A stretch of DNA of 64,000 bases from JALYUA01 sp039933215 (GCA_039933215.1 JBDTOO010000018.1:1-64000), one strand, 5' to 3'. Positions 44,914-53,893 are shown, counted from the first letter of the stretch. Notes: generated by a model from the letters alone, not told the origin. Numbers and translations are program-made.

Positions 44914-45468
44914 ATGCGGCCTCCCCTCGTCCTGGTCAGCTCGCGCCCCGAGAAGGCCGACGAGGCGCTCCGGTTCGGGTTCGCCGTGGAGCGCGCCTCG
45001 ATCGATCTGCCGGAGATCCAGGCCATCGACCCCGGCGACATCGTCGAGGCCAAGGCGCGCGGCGCCTTCGCGCGTCTCCGGCGCCCCGTCGTCGTCGAAG
45101 ATTCGGGCCTCCTGATCGCCGCCTGGGGCGGCTTCCCCGGCGCTCTCGTTCGATGGCTCGAGAAGGGGGCGGGGGTCCCGGCGATCCCGCGGATGCTCAC
45201 GTCCTGGGAGGACCGGTCGGCGACGGCGGTCTGCGTCGTCGCGTTCTTCGACGGCGACCGGCTCGTCTCGGGACGCGGAGAGTGCGAGGGATCGATCGCT
45301 CCGTTTCCCCGGGGGACATCGGGGTTCGGCTGGGACTCGATCTTCATCCCCGCGGGCGAGGATCGGACCTTCGCGGAGCTCGGCCCCGCCGGCAAAGACG
45401 CCGTGTCCCACCGTCGGCGGGCGTGGGAGGCTCTTTCGGCAAATCTTCCGCAGGAGCTCGCGCGATGA
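44914..45468 (+). CDS. rdgB: dITP/XTP pyrophosphatase
   Basis: 184 residues, Ham1/RdgB family; hydrolyses non-canonical purine triphosphates to keep them out of DNA. LVSSRPEKADEALRFG replaces the usual (T/S)xNxxK start. VVVEDSGLLIAAWGGFPGAL, GFGWDSIFIP and SHRRRAWEAL are the conserved sites. Overlaps the next gene by 4 bp (ATGA). Confidence 0.9.
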   Translation: MRPPLVLVSSRPEKADEALRFGFAVERASIDLPEIQAIDPGDIVEAKARGAFARLRRPVVVEDSGLLIAAWGGFPGALVRWLEKGAGVPAIPRMLTSWEDRSATAVCVVAFFDGDRLVSGRGECEGSIAPFPRGTSGFGWDSIFIPAGEDRTFAELGPAGKDAVSHRRRAWEALSANLPQELAR

Positions 45469-46607
45469 AGAAGTTTTCGCTCGTCGTCGGCGCGGCTCTC
45501 GTGGCGATCGCCGGCCGGGGCCTCGAGGAGAGCCCGGGGTCCGCTGCGGTCCGCGAGTTCCGGACGAGAGACGGGGTGCGTCTTCGCGTCGAAGCGGTGG
45601 TCACGGGCCTCGAGGTGCCCTGGTCGATCGCCTTCACGTCTCCGGACCGGATGCTCGTGACCGAGCGGCCCGGCCGCGTTCGGATCGTGCGGAACGGGAA
45701 GCTGGAGAACGAGCCGCTCGCCACCATCGCGGAAGTCGAAGCGTCGGGGGAGACGGGGCTGATGGGAATGACGCTCGACCCCGATTACGCGACCTCGCGG
45801 CTGCTCTATCTCGCTTACGCCTACGCCGGCGCCGGCGGCAAGAAGGTGCGGGTGGCCCAGTACCGGGACGAGGGGACGCGGCTCGTGCCGACCCGGACGA
45901 TCGTCGAGGGACTTCCGGCGGCGCGCAACCACGCCGGGTGCCGCCTCCGATTCGGCCCCGATCGGCTCCTCTACGTGACGACGGGCGATGCGACCGAGCG
46001 GGCCCTCGCCCAGCGGATGGACTCGCTCGCCGGCAAGACCCTGCGCTACGCGGCCGACGGCTCGATCCCCGCGAGCAACCCGTTTCCGGGGTCTGCGATC
46101 TATTCGCTCGGCCACCGCAATTCCCAGGGGCTCGACTGGCAGCCGGGGACGAACGCGCAGTACCAGACCGAGCACGGTCCGTCCGGGTTCGACGGCCCGG
46201 GTGGCGGGGACGAGGTGAATCTCGTCGAGCCGGGACGCAACTACGGCTGGCCGCTGATCCACCATCGCCAGACGCGCGAGGGATACGTCTCCCCGCTTCT
46301 CGAGTTCACGCCCGCGATCGCCCCGTCCGGGGCAACGTTCGTCCGGGGCGGCGCGCTCGCGCGCCTGACCGGCGATTTCGTGTTCGCGGCGCTCATCGGC
46401 GAGAAGCTGGTCCGCGTGCGATTCGAAGAAGGGGCGCCCGGACGAGTCCGGGGCGTCGAGGACCTCCTCGCGGACGAGTACGGGAGGTTTCGCGAAGTCA
46501 TGGCCGGACCGGACGGGGCTCTCTACGTGTCGACGAGCAACCGGGACGGACGGGGACATGTCCGCTCCGGGGACGACCGGATCCTCAGGATCTCCGAACA
46601 AAAGTAG
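45465..46607 (+). CDS. Soluble PQQ-type sugar dehydrogenase (GSDH family)
   Basis: 380 residues, exported (signal peptide FSLVVGAALVAIAG). A six-bladed propeller of the glucose/sorbosone dehydrogenase family: LEVPWSIAFTSPDRMLVTER, NHAGCRLRFGPDRLLYVTTG, YSLGHRNSQGLDWQPGT, GRNYGWPLIHHR and MAGPDGALYVSTSNRDGRG. Members use PQQ and Ca to oxidise sugars in the periplasm, but many do not act on glucose; the true substrate is unknown. No PQQ biosynthesis genes are seen here. Confidence 0.88.
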   Translation: MKKFSLVVGAALVAIAGRGLEESPGSAAVREFRTRDGVRLRVEAVVTGLEVPWSIAFTSPDRMLVTERPGRVRIVRNGKLENEPLATIAEVEASGETGLMGMTLDPDYATSRLLYLAYAYAGAGGKKVRVAQYRDEGTRLVPTRTIVEGLPAARNHAGCRLRFGPDRLLYVTTGDATERALAQRMDSLAGKTLRYAADGSIPASNPFPGSAIYSLGHRNSQGLDWQPGTNAQYQTEHGPSGFDGPGGGDEVNLVEPGRNYGWPLIHHRQTREGYVSPLLEFTPAIAPSGATFVRGGALARLTGDFVFAALIGEKLVRVRFEEGAPGRVRGVEDLLADEYGRFREVMAGPDGALYVSTSNRDGRGHVRSGDDRILRISEQK

Positions 46608-46627
46608 GTCAACGGCACTTCTGACCT
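46606..46627. other. Small inverted repeat AGGTCA-N10-TGACCT
   Basis: A perfect 6-bp dyad spanning the stop codon of the GSDH gene and followed by TAAAAAA. It may be a weak hairpin or a protein site in front of the MOSC gene. Not a convincing terminator. Confidence 0.35.
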
Positions 46628-46697
46628 AAAAAACTATGGCCTGCCCGGAGCCGGCCGGCGGAGGGCTCATTTCGCGGTTCCGGTATCTTCTTCGCCG

Positions 46698-47414
46698 ATG
46701 GAGCTCGCGGAGGTCGTCGGCAGCCTCGCCGGTCTGCGGCGCTTCCCGATCGAGCCGCTGGGCGGAGAGGCCGCCAACGTGGCTCCGGTCTCGGGCTCGG
46801 GACTCCTGGGCGACCGCGCGTACGTCCTCTGCGACGAGGCGACGGGGGAGCCGGTCCTGACCGGCTCCGCGCCGCTCATCCTTTTCTACGGGGCGCGATT
46901 CTTAGACGACATGGTCGAGCGGGACCTGGACACCTGGACCCGTGTGCGGGACCCGTCGGGGGCGGAAATGCCGATCGGCGATCCCCGCTGGCTCGAAGAC
47001 CTGGGGCGTCTCCTGGGTCGCCCGCTCTCTCTTCGCCCGCGCGCCGTCGACGCCGCCGCCGGCCCGCTCCGCCTCATCACGCGGGCGACGCTTCGGCTCG
47101 CCGAGCGGTCCTACGGCGCGCCGCTCGAACCGCTGCGCGTCCGGGCGAACCTGTTGGTCGAGGTGCCGGACGGAAAAGCCTTCGAGGAGGACAAGTGGGT
47201 CGGACGCCGCATCGGCATCGGCGATACCGTGCTGGAGATCACGGGACCGGCGGCCGACTGTTTCGTCTCTGATTTCGAGTCCGAGATCCCGCGTGGCGAC
47301 GCGGCGATGTTGCGAGGTCTGGTCGGCGTGCGCCGGGGCCATCTGGGCGTGGCCGCGCGCGCCATCGCCGGCCACAGAATCCGCGTCGGCGATCCGGTCG
47401 CTCTGCACGATTGA
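46698..47414 (+). CDS. MOSC-domain protein
   Basis: 238 residues with an N-terminal beta-barrel (LRRFPIEPLGGEAANVAPVS, GDRAYVLCDEATGEPV) and a MOSC domain (LRVRANLLVEVPDGKAFEED, ITGPAADCFVSDFESEIPRG) whose Cys would bind a molybdenum-cofactor sulfur, as in YcbX/mARC-type proteins. Substrate unknown. TATCTT ends 8 nt before the ATG (leaderless type). The B12-binding gene follows 13 bp after it. Confidence 0.85.
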   Translation: MELAEVVGSLAGLRRFPIEPLGGEAANVAPVSGSGLLGDRAYVLCDEATGEPVLTGSAPLILFYGARFLDDMVERDLDTWTRVRDPSGAEMPIGDPRWLEDLGRLLGRPLSLRPRAVDAAAGPLRLITRATLRLAERSYGAPLEPLRVRANLLVEVPDGKAFEEDKWVGRRIGIGDTVLEITGPAADCFVSDFESEIPRGDAAMLRGLVGVRRGHLGVAARAIAGHRIRVGDPVALHD

Positions 47415-47427
47415 TACACTGACCGGC

Positions 47428-47835
47428 ATGCCCGAACGGCCCATCCGAGTCCTGATCGCGAAGCCCGGGCTCGACGGCCACGACCGCGGCGCCAAAGTCA
47501 TCGCCCGGGCGCTGCGGGACGCGGGCATGGAAGTCATCTATTCGGGCCTCCGGCAGACGCCTCCTCAGATCGTGGCCGCGGCGATCCAGGAAGACGTCGA
47601 CGTCGTGGGTCTTTCGATCCTGTCGGGCGCGCACAACGTGCTCTTTCCGGAGATCCTGCAGCTTCTCAAGCAGCAGGGGGGGGAGGACATTCTGGTGCTG
47701 GCCGGCGGCATCATCCCGGACAAGGACATCGCCCCGCTGAAGGCCCTGGGGATCCGGGAGATCTTCCTGCCGGGGACGCCGACGCAGACACTCGTCGATT
47801 TCATCCGCAGGGAAGCGGGAACCCGCGTCCGGTAG
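47428..47835 (+). CDS. Cobalamin-binding subunit of methylmalonyl-CoA mutase type
   Basis: 135 residues forming a stand-alone B12 domain: LIAKPGLDGHDRGAKVIARA contains the DxHxxG lower-axial His motif, and GLSILSGAHNVLFPEIL and LAGGIIPDKDIAPLKALGI complete the fold. It would pair with a separately encoded catalytic mutase subunit, absent from this window. TACACT ends 7 nt before the ATG. The neighbourhood of acyl-CoA carboxylase genes fits propionate and branched-chain metabolism. Confidence 0.92.
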   Translation: MPERPIRVLIAKPGLDGHDRGAKVIARALRDAGMEVIYSGLRQTPPQIVAAAIQEDVDVVGLSILSGAHNVLFPEILQLLKQQGGEDILVLAGGIIPDKDIAPLKALGIREIFLPGTPTQTLVDFIRREAGTRVR

Positions 47836-47901
47836 CGGGCCGATTTTCGAAGAACACGTGACGAGGCGCGCCGGACGTTCGTTTCACCGTCCGTCGAATC
47901 C

Positions 47902-49515
47902 ATGACCGCACTGCCTCTTCTCGAGAGCCGCCTCGAAGCGTCGGACGAAGAGTTCCGGCAACGGGCTCAGGCCATGGAGAGCCTGGTCGCGACCCTGCGG
48001 GAGGAGCTCGCCCGCGCCCGGGCCGGGGGATCCGGCCGGGATCGCCACCGGGAGCACGGAAAGATGTTCGTGCGCGATCGGATCGACGCGCTGCTCGACC
48101 CCGGTTCCCCGTTCCTCGAAGTCGGCGCGCTCGCCGCGTACGGAATGTACGACGGGGAGGCTCCCGCCGCCGGGCTGGTGACCGGGGTGGGTCGCATCTC
48201 GGGGCGCGAGGCCATGATCATCGCCAACGACGCCACCGTCAAAGGCGGCACCTACTTCCCGATCACCGTGAAGAAACACCTGCGGGCCCAGGAGATCGCC
48301 GAAGAAAACCGTCTGCCATGCGTGTACCTCGTCGATTCCGGCGGCGCGTACCTCCCGCTTCAGGCGGAGGTTTTTCCGGACCGCGAGCACTTCGGCCGGA
48401 TCTTCTACAACCAGGCCAGGATGTCGGCGAAGCGGATCCCCCAGGTTGCGGTGGTGATGGGCTCGTGCACCGCGGGGGGAGCCTACGTGCCCGCGATGTC
48501 CGACGAGGCGATCATCGTCCAGGGCACCGGCACGATCTTCCTCGCGGGGCCACCGCTCGTCAAGGCGGCGACGGGAGAGGAAGTCACCGCGGAAGAGCTG
48601 GGAGGCGCCGACGTGCATACCCGCGTCTCGGGCGTGGCGGACTACTTCGCGGACGACGACGCGCACGCGATCGAGATCGCGCGGAGCATCCTCGCGAATC
48701 TGAACACGGCGAAGACGCTCCCGCCCGACCGGACGGACCCCGAGGAGCCCGCCTACGACCCGAAGGAGATCTACGGAGTCGTGCCGTCCGACGTCCGGCA
48801 GCCGTACGACGTTCGCGAGGTCATCGCCCGGCTCGTGGACGGCTCGCGCTTCCAGGAGTTCAAGGCCCGCTACGGCCAGACGCTCGTCTGCGGATTCGCG
48901 CGCCTGTCCGGGTTTCTGGTGGGCATCGTCGCGAACAACGGCATCCTGTTCTCCGAGTCCGCGCTCAAGGCGACGCACTTCATCGAGGTCTGCGCGCGGC
49001 GGAAAGTGCCCCTGCTGTTTCTCCAGAACATCACGGGCTTCATGGTCGGACGCGAGTACGAGCGCGGCGGCATCGCCAAGGACGGCGCGAAGATGGTGCA
49101 CGCCGTCGCGAACGCGGCGGTTCCCAAGCTGACGGTCGTGATCGGGGGATCGTTCGGCGCGGGCAACTACGGCATGTGCGGGCGAGCGTACGGGCCCCGG
49201 TTTCTGTGGATGTGGCCGAATTCGCGCATCTCGGTGATGGGGGGAGCCCAGGCGGCGTCCGTTCTCTCGACCGTCAAGCAGGATCAGCTCGCCCGCGCCG
49301 GGAAGGCGGCCATGACGCCGGAAGAGGTCGAGGAGTTCGAGCGACCCACGCGCGAGAAATACGAACAGGAAGGCAATCCGTACTACTCGACGGCGAGGCT
49401 CTGGGACGACGGCATCCTGGACCCGGCCGAGACCCGGATGGCGCTCTCACTTGCTCTGTCGGCCGTCTACAACGCGCCGGTGCCCGAGACGGAGTTCGGC
49501 GTCTTCCGCATGTAG
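47902..49515 (+). CDS. Methylcrotonoyl-CoA carboxylase carboxyltransferase subunit
   Basis: 537 residues; transfers CO2 from biotin to 3-methylcrotonyl-CoA in leucine breakdown. Conserved are GKMFVRDRIDALLDPGSPFL, the AYGMYDGEAPAAG region typical of MccB rather than PccB, VYLVDSGGAYLPLQAEVFPD, GSCTAGGAYVPAMSDEA, and GGSFGAGNYGMCGRAYGPRF. With the genes that follow it makes up most of a liu-type pathway; isovaleryl-CoA dehydrogenase is not in the window. Confidence 0.92.
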   Translation: MTALPLLESRLEASDEEFRQRAQAMESLVATLREELARARAGGSGRDRHREHGKMFVRDRIDALLDPGSPFLEVGALAAYGMYDGEAPAAGLVTGVGRISGREAMIIANDATVKGGTYFPITVKKHLRAQEIAEENRLPCVYLVDSGGAYLPLQAEVFPDREHFGRIFYNQARMSAKRIPQVAVVMGSCTAGGAYVPAMSDEAIIVQGTGTIFLAGPPLVKAATGEEVTAEELGGADVHTRVSGVADYFADDDAHAIEIARSILANLNTAKTLPPDRTDPEEPAYDPKEIYGVVPSDVRQPYDVREVIARLVDGSRFQEFKARYGQTLVCGFARLSGFLVGIVANNGILFSESALKATHFIEVCARRKVPLLFLQNITGFMVGREYERGGIAKDGAKMVHAVANAAVPKLTVVIGGSFGAGNYGMCGRAYGPRFLWMWPNSRISVMGGAQAASVLSTVKQDQLARAGKAAMTPEEVEEFERPTREKYEQEGNPYYSTARLWDDGILDPAETRMALSLALSAVYNAPVPETEFGVFRM

Positions 49516-49567
49516 CGGGGGATCCAGTCCCCGCCGCGGATCTCCGCGCGTTCGATACCATCGCGGC

Positions 49568-50350
49568 ATGACGACATCGCTGACCCGGCTGCGCCGCATC
49601 CAGGACGGGGACGTCGCGCGGGTGATCCTGGCGCGTCCCGAGGTTCGCAACGCGTTCGACGACGAGCTGATCGGGGAGCTCACGCGGGTCTTCCTCGACT
49701 TCGCGGGGGACGAGGCGACGCGGGTGGTGGTGTTGTCCGGAGAGGGGCAGTCGTTTTGCGCGGGCGCCGACGTCGCCTGGATGCGAAAGGCCGGCGGCTA
49801 CACTCCGGAGCAGAACGAGGAGGACGCCGGCCGGATGGCGGGGATGCTGCGCGCGATCGACGCGTGCCCGCTGCCGGTCATCGCCGTCGCGCATGGCGCA
49901 GCGATCGGCGGAGGCGTCGGACTCGTCGCCGCGGCGGATATCGCCATCGCGGCGGAAGGAACCCTCTTTTCTCTCGCCGAGGTCCGGCTCGGCATCCTTC
50001 CGTCGGTGATCTCCCCGTACGTGCTCCGGGCGATCGGCGCGCGCAACGCGCGCGATTATTTTCTGACCGGGGACCGGTTCGACGCGCGGGAGGCCCATCG
50101 GATCGGACTGGTGCACGGGGTCGTTCCGCCCGCGGAGCTCGACGAAGCGGTCGGGCGCAAGATCGCTTCGCTGCGGTCTTCCGCACCCAGGGCGATCGGC
50201 GTCGCGAAGCGTCTGATTGAGCAGGTGTCCGGGATGAGCGTCGAAGAGGCGATCCCCCTGACCGTCCGAACGATCGCCGAGCGCCGCGCGTCCGCCGAGG
50301 CGCGCGAAGGTCTGACGGCTTTTCTGGAAAAACGAAAACCCAATTGGTGA
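49568..50350 (+). CDS. Enoyl-CoA hydratase, probable methylglutaconyl-CoA hydratase
   Basis: 260 residues, crotonase fold. Motifs are RVILARPEVRNAFDDELIGE, the oxyanion loop SFCAGADVAWMRKAG, AHGAAIGGGVGLVAAADIAI and the catalytic Glu region FSLAEVRLGILPSVISPYVL. Its place between carboxyltransferase and biotin carboxylase genes points to the hydration step of leucine degradation. TACCAT ends 6 nt before the ATG. Confidence 0.88.
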   Translation: MTTSLTRLRRIQDGDVARVILARPEVRNAFDDELIGELTRVFLDFAGDEATRVVVLSGEGQSFCAGADVAWMRKAGGYTPEQNEEDAGRMAGMLRAIDACPLPVIAVAHGAAIGGGVGLVAAADIAIAAEGTLFSLAEVRLGILPSVISPYVLRAIGARNARDYFLTGDRFDAREAHRIGLVHGVVPPAELDEAVGRKIASLRSSAPRAIGVAKRLIEQVSGMSVEEAIPLTVRTIAERRASAEAREGLTAFLEKRKPNW

Positions 50351-50456
50351 CGTCAAGGCCGCTGATACTGCGACGACGAAGAGGCTAGCAGGCGACTCGC
50401 CTGCTCGGCGCGAGTAAGCTGCGCGATCCCTTGTACGACGAGCTCCTCCATCCGCT

Positions 50457-50508
50457 CGCAGCGGGAGGAGTCTCCCGAGTGTCGCGAAGGGAGGAGCCTC
50501 CCGCTGCG
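50457..50508. repeat. Long hairpin, 12-bp arms
   Basis: CGCAGCGGGAGG (50457-50468) and CCTCCCGCTGCG (50497-50508) pair perfectly around a 28-nt loop that itself contains CTCCC/GGGAG arms. It resembles a REP-like or mRNA 3'-end element after the hydratase gene. Confidence 0.65.
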
Positions 50509-50511
50509 GGA

Positions 50512-50531
50512 GCCGGCGCGTCCGCGCCGGC
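50512..50531. terminator. 9-bp GC hairpin with 2-nt loop
   Basis: GCCGGCGCG-TC-CGCGCCGGC, immediately after the long hairpin and at the stop of the convergent zinc-ribbon gene. There is no T-tract; possibly a bidirectional 3' end. Confidence 0.5.
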
Positions 50532-50536
50532 GACGA

Positions 50537-50746
50537 TCATGTGACGGGGGTCGGGTCGGCGGGGGGCAGGGGAGGAGGAGGCGGCGGGACGCGTTGGGCG
50601 GCCTCGTCTTCCATCTCCTTCTTGCAGAAGTAGCACTTGAATTTCTGGCCGGGGGCCGTGTCCGGGCGCCAGGCGAAGAAGACTCGCCCGCAGTGGGGAC
50701 AGACGAAACGCCGTTGCGATCCCTGCATTCCGCCTTCGACCGACAC
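50537..50746 (-). CDS. Small zinc-ribbon protein with Pro-rich tail
   Basis: 69 residues: FVCPHCGRVFFAW and FKCYFCKKEMED give two CxxC pairs, followed by a Pro-rich tail (PPPPPPLPPADPTP). Function unknown. It is oriented against the acyl-CoA genes and separates the hydratase from the biotin carboxylase gene. Confidence 0.6.
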   Translation of the reverse strand: MSVEGGMQGSQRRFVCPHCGRVFFAWRPDTAPGQKFKCYFCKKEMEDEAAQRVPPPPPPLPPADPTPVT

Positions 50747-50832
50747 GCGCGCCTCCTCGGCCGTTCGGCGGTTCGGGCCGCCGGGCCGCGATCAGAATAG
50801 CGCAGGAACTAGAATCGCCGCCCGGAGGAAAG

Positions 50833-52326
50833 TTGGCGGCAATTCCGAAGAGACTCCTGATCGCCAATCGCGGCGAGATCGCGGTCCGCGTCGCCCGCAC
50901 CGCGCGGGAGATGGGGATCGAGCCCGTCGGCGTGCACGCGGCGGACGACGCCGACGCCTTTCATCTCTCGAGGATGGCGCGGTCCGTCGATCTCGGCGCC
51001 GGCGGCATCGCCGAAACGTATCTCTCGATCCCGCGTCTCCTCGAGGCGGCGGCCGTCATGGGCGCGGACGCGGTCCATCCCGGATACGGTTTTCTTTCGG
51101 AGAACGCCGATTTCGCGCGAGCGATCAACGGCGCGGGACTGCTCTGGATCGGGCCGTCTCCGGAAGCGATCGACAGCATGGGCGACAAGCTCGAGGCGCG
51201 GCGGCGGATGCGGGAGGCGGGAGTGCCCGTCGTTCCCGGATCCGACGCCGGCAACGGGACGGATCTGCTCGAACGGGGGCGGGACCTCGGGTTTCCGCTC
51301 CTCGTCAAAGCCTCCGCCGGCGGCGGAGGTAAGGGGATGGCGCGCGTCGACCGCCTCGAGGACCTGGCCGGGGCGATCGAGCAAACGGAGCGCGTCGCCG
51401 CCGCCGCGTTCGGCGACGGAAACGTCTACCTCGAACGGATGTTCGACCGGGCACGACACGTCGAGTTTCAGATCTTCGGAGACCGAAGCGGCAGCGTGGT
51501 GCACCTCTTCGAGCGGGAGTGCAGCGTGCAGCGGCGGCATCAGAAGGTCCTCGAAGAGTCGCCGAGCGCCGCCCTCGATCCGCGTCTCCGGGAGGCGATG
51601 GGGCGCGCGGCGGTCGAGGCGGCGCGCGCCGTCGGATACGTGGGCGCCGGGACAGTCGAGTTCCTTCTGGACGAGCGCCGCAACTTCTATTTTCTCGAGA
51701 TGAACACGCGGCTGCAGGTCGAGCACCCGATCACGGAGGAAGTCCTCGGCCTCGACCTCGTCCGTTCCCAGATCGAGATCGCCGCGGGCGCTCCGCTGCC
51801 CGCCGACTGGCGGGGCGGCAAGCTCGTCCCGCAAGGGCATGCGATCGAGCTCCGCCTGTATGCCGAAGACCCGGTCGAATTCCTTCCGCGTTCGGGCCGT
51901 ATCCGCGTCTGGGAAGAGCCCGCCGGACCCGGCGTTCGCGTCGACGCGGGCGTCGGCGAGGGAACGCGGGTCGGTGTCGAATACGACCCCCTTCTCGCGA
52001 AGCTCGTCGTGTCCGGTCCCGACCGCGGTGCGGCCATCGACCGCGCCCGGCGAGCGCTCTCCGAGTGGGTCGTCCTCGGCGTCGAGACGAACGCTCCGCT
52101 CCTGGCGCGTGTCCTCGACTCCGAGGAATTTCGCTCTGGTCGATACACGACGGATCTGATCGCGCGGCTGCCGGAAGCGGAGGATCCCGGTGTGCCCGAC
52201 GCCGCCTGGATCGCCGCGTCCTCCGCTCTCGCGTCGGTGGCGCCCTCCGGTCGCAGGCTCGAGCGGGCTCCGGCGGGCGCGCCCGACCCCTGGGACGCGG
52301 CGTCCGGCTGGAGGGCGGGCGCTTGA
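50833..52326 (+). CDS. Biotin carboxylase subunit of methylcrotonoyl-CoA carboxylase
   Basis: 497 residues; ATP-grasp enzyme that carboxylates biotin. Motifs are RLLIANRGEIAVRVARTARE, HPGYGFLSENADFA, the Gly-rich loop KASAGGGGKGMARV, ERECSVQRRHQKVLEESPS and FLEMNTRLQVEHPITEEVLG. TTG start behind GGAGGAAAG. The last 20 residues (DPWDAASGWRAGA) reach the junction where fused alpha subunits continue into the carrier part; here a stop codon intervenes and the carrier is a separate frame overlapping by 4 bp. Confidence 0.93.
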   Translation: MAAIPKRLLIANRGEIAVRVARTAREMGIEPVGVHAADDADAFHLSRMARSVDLGAGGIAETYLSIPRLLEAAAVMGADAVHPGYGFLSENADFARAINGAGLLWIGPSPEAIDSMGDKLEARRRMREAGVPVVPGSDAGNGTDLLERGRDLGFPLLVKASAGGGGKGMARVDRLEDLAGAIEQTERVAAAAFGDGNVYLERMFDRARHVEFQIFGDRSGSVVHLFERECSVQRRHQKVLEESPSAALDPRLREAMGRAAVEAARAVGYVGAGTVEFLLDERRNFYFLEMNTRLQVEHPITEEVLGLDLVRSQIEIAAGAPLPADWRGGKLVPQGHAIELRLYAEDPVEFLPRSGRIRVWEEPAGPGVRVDAGVGEGTRVGVEYDPLLAKLVVSGPDRGAAIDRARRALSEWVVLGVETNAPLLARVLDSEEFRSGRYTTDLIARLPEAEDPGVPDAAWIAASSALASVAPSGRRLERAPAGAPDPWDAASGWRAGA

Positions 52327-52796
52327 AGCTCACGAGCGGACCCCATGCCGCGGAAATCGTGCTCGGGGCCGGTTCGGCCACGGTCGGTGACCGAACCGTT
52401 TCCTTCCGGGAGCGGGAGCGGGACGGGGAGATCGTCGGCATCGAGATCGCCGGCGAGACGGTTCCTGTTCGCGTCCTCCGGCAGGGCGATCGGGTCTCTG
52501 TCTGGTGCGCAGGCCGGACCTTCGAGATCGAGCGCACCGACGAGCGCCGCCGGCGCGGTCCCGATCACGCCGGCGGCCTGCTCGCGCCGATGCCGGGCCG
52601 GGTCCGCCGGGTGATGGTGGAGGCGGGAGACGTCGTGACGCGCGGCCAGATCCTTCTCGTCCTCGAGGCGATGAAAATGGAGCACGCCATTCGTTCCCCG
52701 CAGGACGGAACGGTCGTCCGCCTGGGTTTCGCGGAGGGTGACCTGGTCGAGGCCGGAGCGCCCCTGGTCGAGATCGCGGCGGCCGCCGCCCCGTAG
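52323..52796 (+). CDS. Biotin carboxyl carrier domain protein
   Basis: 157 residues from a TTG start whose last two bases begin the stop of the preceding gene (TTGA). The C-terminal 75 residues are a biotinyl domain with LLAPMPGRVRRVMVEAGDVV and EAMKMEH, Lys118 being the biotin site. The N-terminal half (LTSGPHAAEIVLGAGSATVG) matches the linker domain of fused carboxylase alpha subunits. BirA at 58.2 kb would biotinylate it. Confidence 0.92.
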   Translation: MKLTSGPHAAEIVLGAGSATVGDRTVSFRERERDGEIVGIEIAGETVPVRVLRQGDRVSVWCAGRTFEIERTDERRRRGPDHAGGLLAPMPGRVRRVMVEAGDVVTRGQILLVLEAMKMEHAIRSPQDGTVVRLGFAEGDLVEAGAPLVEIAAAAAP

Positions 52797-52851
52797 CGTC
52801 CGCGACGGGAACCGCCTTCTTCGGCGGCGCGGGCCGCGATACCCTCTCTCC

Positions 52852-53796
52852 ATGGAGCCGTGGGAGGAACATGCGATCCGGCGGCCGCACCTGCCCGCAC
52901 GCGCGACGGTCTACGAGGTCGGCCCGCGAGATGGCCTGCAGAACGAGCCCGAGACGCTTTCGGTCGAGACTCGCGTCGAATTCGTGGACCTGTTGACGGC
53001 CTCCGGGCTGAAAGCGATCGAGGTCGGCTCCTTCGTCTCCCCGCGGGCGATCCCGCAGCTCGCCGATTCGGAGGAAGTCTTCCGGCGGATCCATCGGGCG
53101 AGCGGGGTCCGGTATCCGGCTCTCGTTCCGAACGAGAAGGGGCTCGAGCGAGCGGTCGCCGCGGGGGTCCGGGAGATCGCCGTCTTCACCGCGGCTTCGG
53201 AGACCTTCAACCGGCACAACATCCACGCGGGAGTGGACGAGTCGATCGAGAGGTTCCGCCCCGTGGTCGCCCGGGCCCAGGAGGAGAAGATCCGCGTCCG
53301 CGGATACGTTTCGACGGCGTTCGGATGTCCCTACGAAGGAGCGATCGAGCCGGACGCGGTCCGCGAGGTTGCGCACAAACTGCTGGATCTGGCGGTCGAC
53401 GAGATCTCGATCGGCGACACGATCGGGGTCGCGACGCCGGGCGGCGTCTACGACGTCATCGAGTCGCTCTACGATTCCGGCGTGTCCCGCGCGATTCTCG
53501 CGCTCCACTTTCACGACACGCGCGGCACCGCGCTCGCGAATGTGTACGCGGGGCTCGAGTGCGGCGTCGAGACGTACGACTCCTCCGCCGGCGGGCTCGG
53601 AGGGTGCCCCTACGCGCCGGGAGCGGCGGGCAATCTCGCCACCGAGGATCTCCTCTACATGCTGGACGGCCTCGGAATCGAAACGGGGGTTTCCCTGCCC
53701 GGGGTCGTCGCGGCCTCCAGGGCCCTCTCCGTCGCGCTCGGCCGGACGCCGCCCGGGCGCTATCTGAGCGCCGTCCGGGGTGAAGCGGCCTCCTGA
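52852..53796 (+). CDS. Hydroxymethylglutaryl-CoA lyase
   Basis: 314 residues, TIM-barrel lyase that cleaves HMG-CoA to acetoacetate and acetyl-CoA, the last step of leucine degradation. Motifs are YEVGPRDGLQNEPETLSVET, VGSFVSPRAIPQLAD, STAFGCPYEGAIEP, the metal site LHFHDTRGTALANVYAGLE and the catalytic Cys loop GLGGCPYAPGAAGNLATED. TACCCT ends 6 nt before the ATG (leaderless type). Confidence 0.94.
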   Translation: MEPWEEHAIRRPHLPARATVYEVGPRDGLQNEPETLSVETRVEFVDLLTASGLKAIEVGSFVSPRAIPQLADSEEVFRRIHRASGVRYPALVPNEKGLERAVAAGVREIAVFTAASETFNRHNIHAGVDESIERFRPVVARAQEEKIRVRGYVSTAFGCPYEGAIEPDAVREVAHKLLDLAVDEISIGDTIGVATPGGVYDVIESLYDSGVSRAILALHFHDTRGTALANVYAGLECGVETYDSSAGGLGGCPYAPGAAGNLATEDLLYMLDGLGIETGVSLPGVVAASRALSVALGRTPPGRYLSAVRGEAAS

Positions 53797-53841
53797 TCCG
53801 CGCCTTTTCGCAGGGCCGGTCGCGCGACGGCTCCTTCTTCA

Positions 53842-53870
53842 TTGACAGACTCGCGCCTGACGTGTAAGTT
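53842..53870 (+). promoter_or_regulatory. Canonical sigma-70 promoter TTGACA-N17-TAAGTT
   Basis: A consensus -35 at 53842-53847 and a good -10 at 53865-53870 with ideal 17-bp spacing, 24 bp before the ATG of the receiver protein. It is the best conventional promoter in the window and suggests strong expression. Confidence 0.75.
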
Positions 53871-53893
53871 TTTGAGTGAACGGCTCTTAATCC

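Noticed and set aside
46606..46627. AGGTCA-N10-TGACCT as an intrinsic terminator
   Set aside because: Only 6 bp of stem, followed by A rather than T residues on the plus strand.
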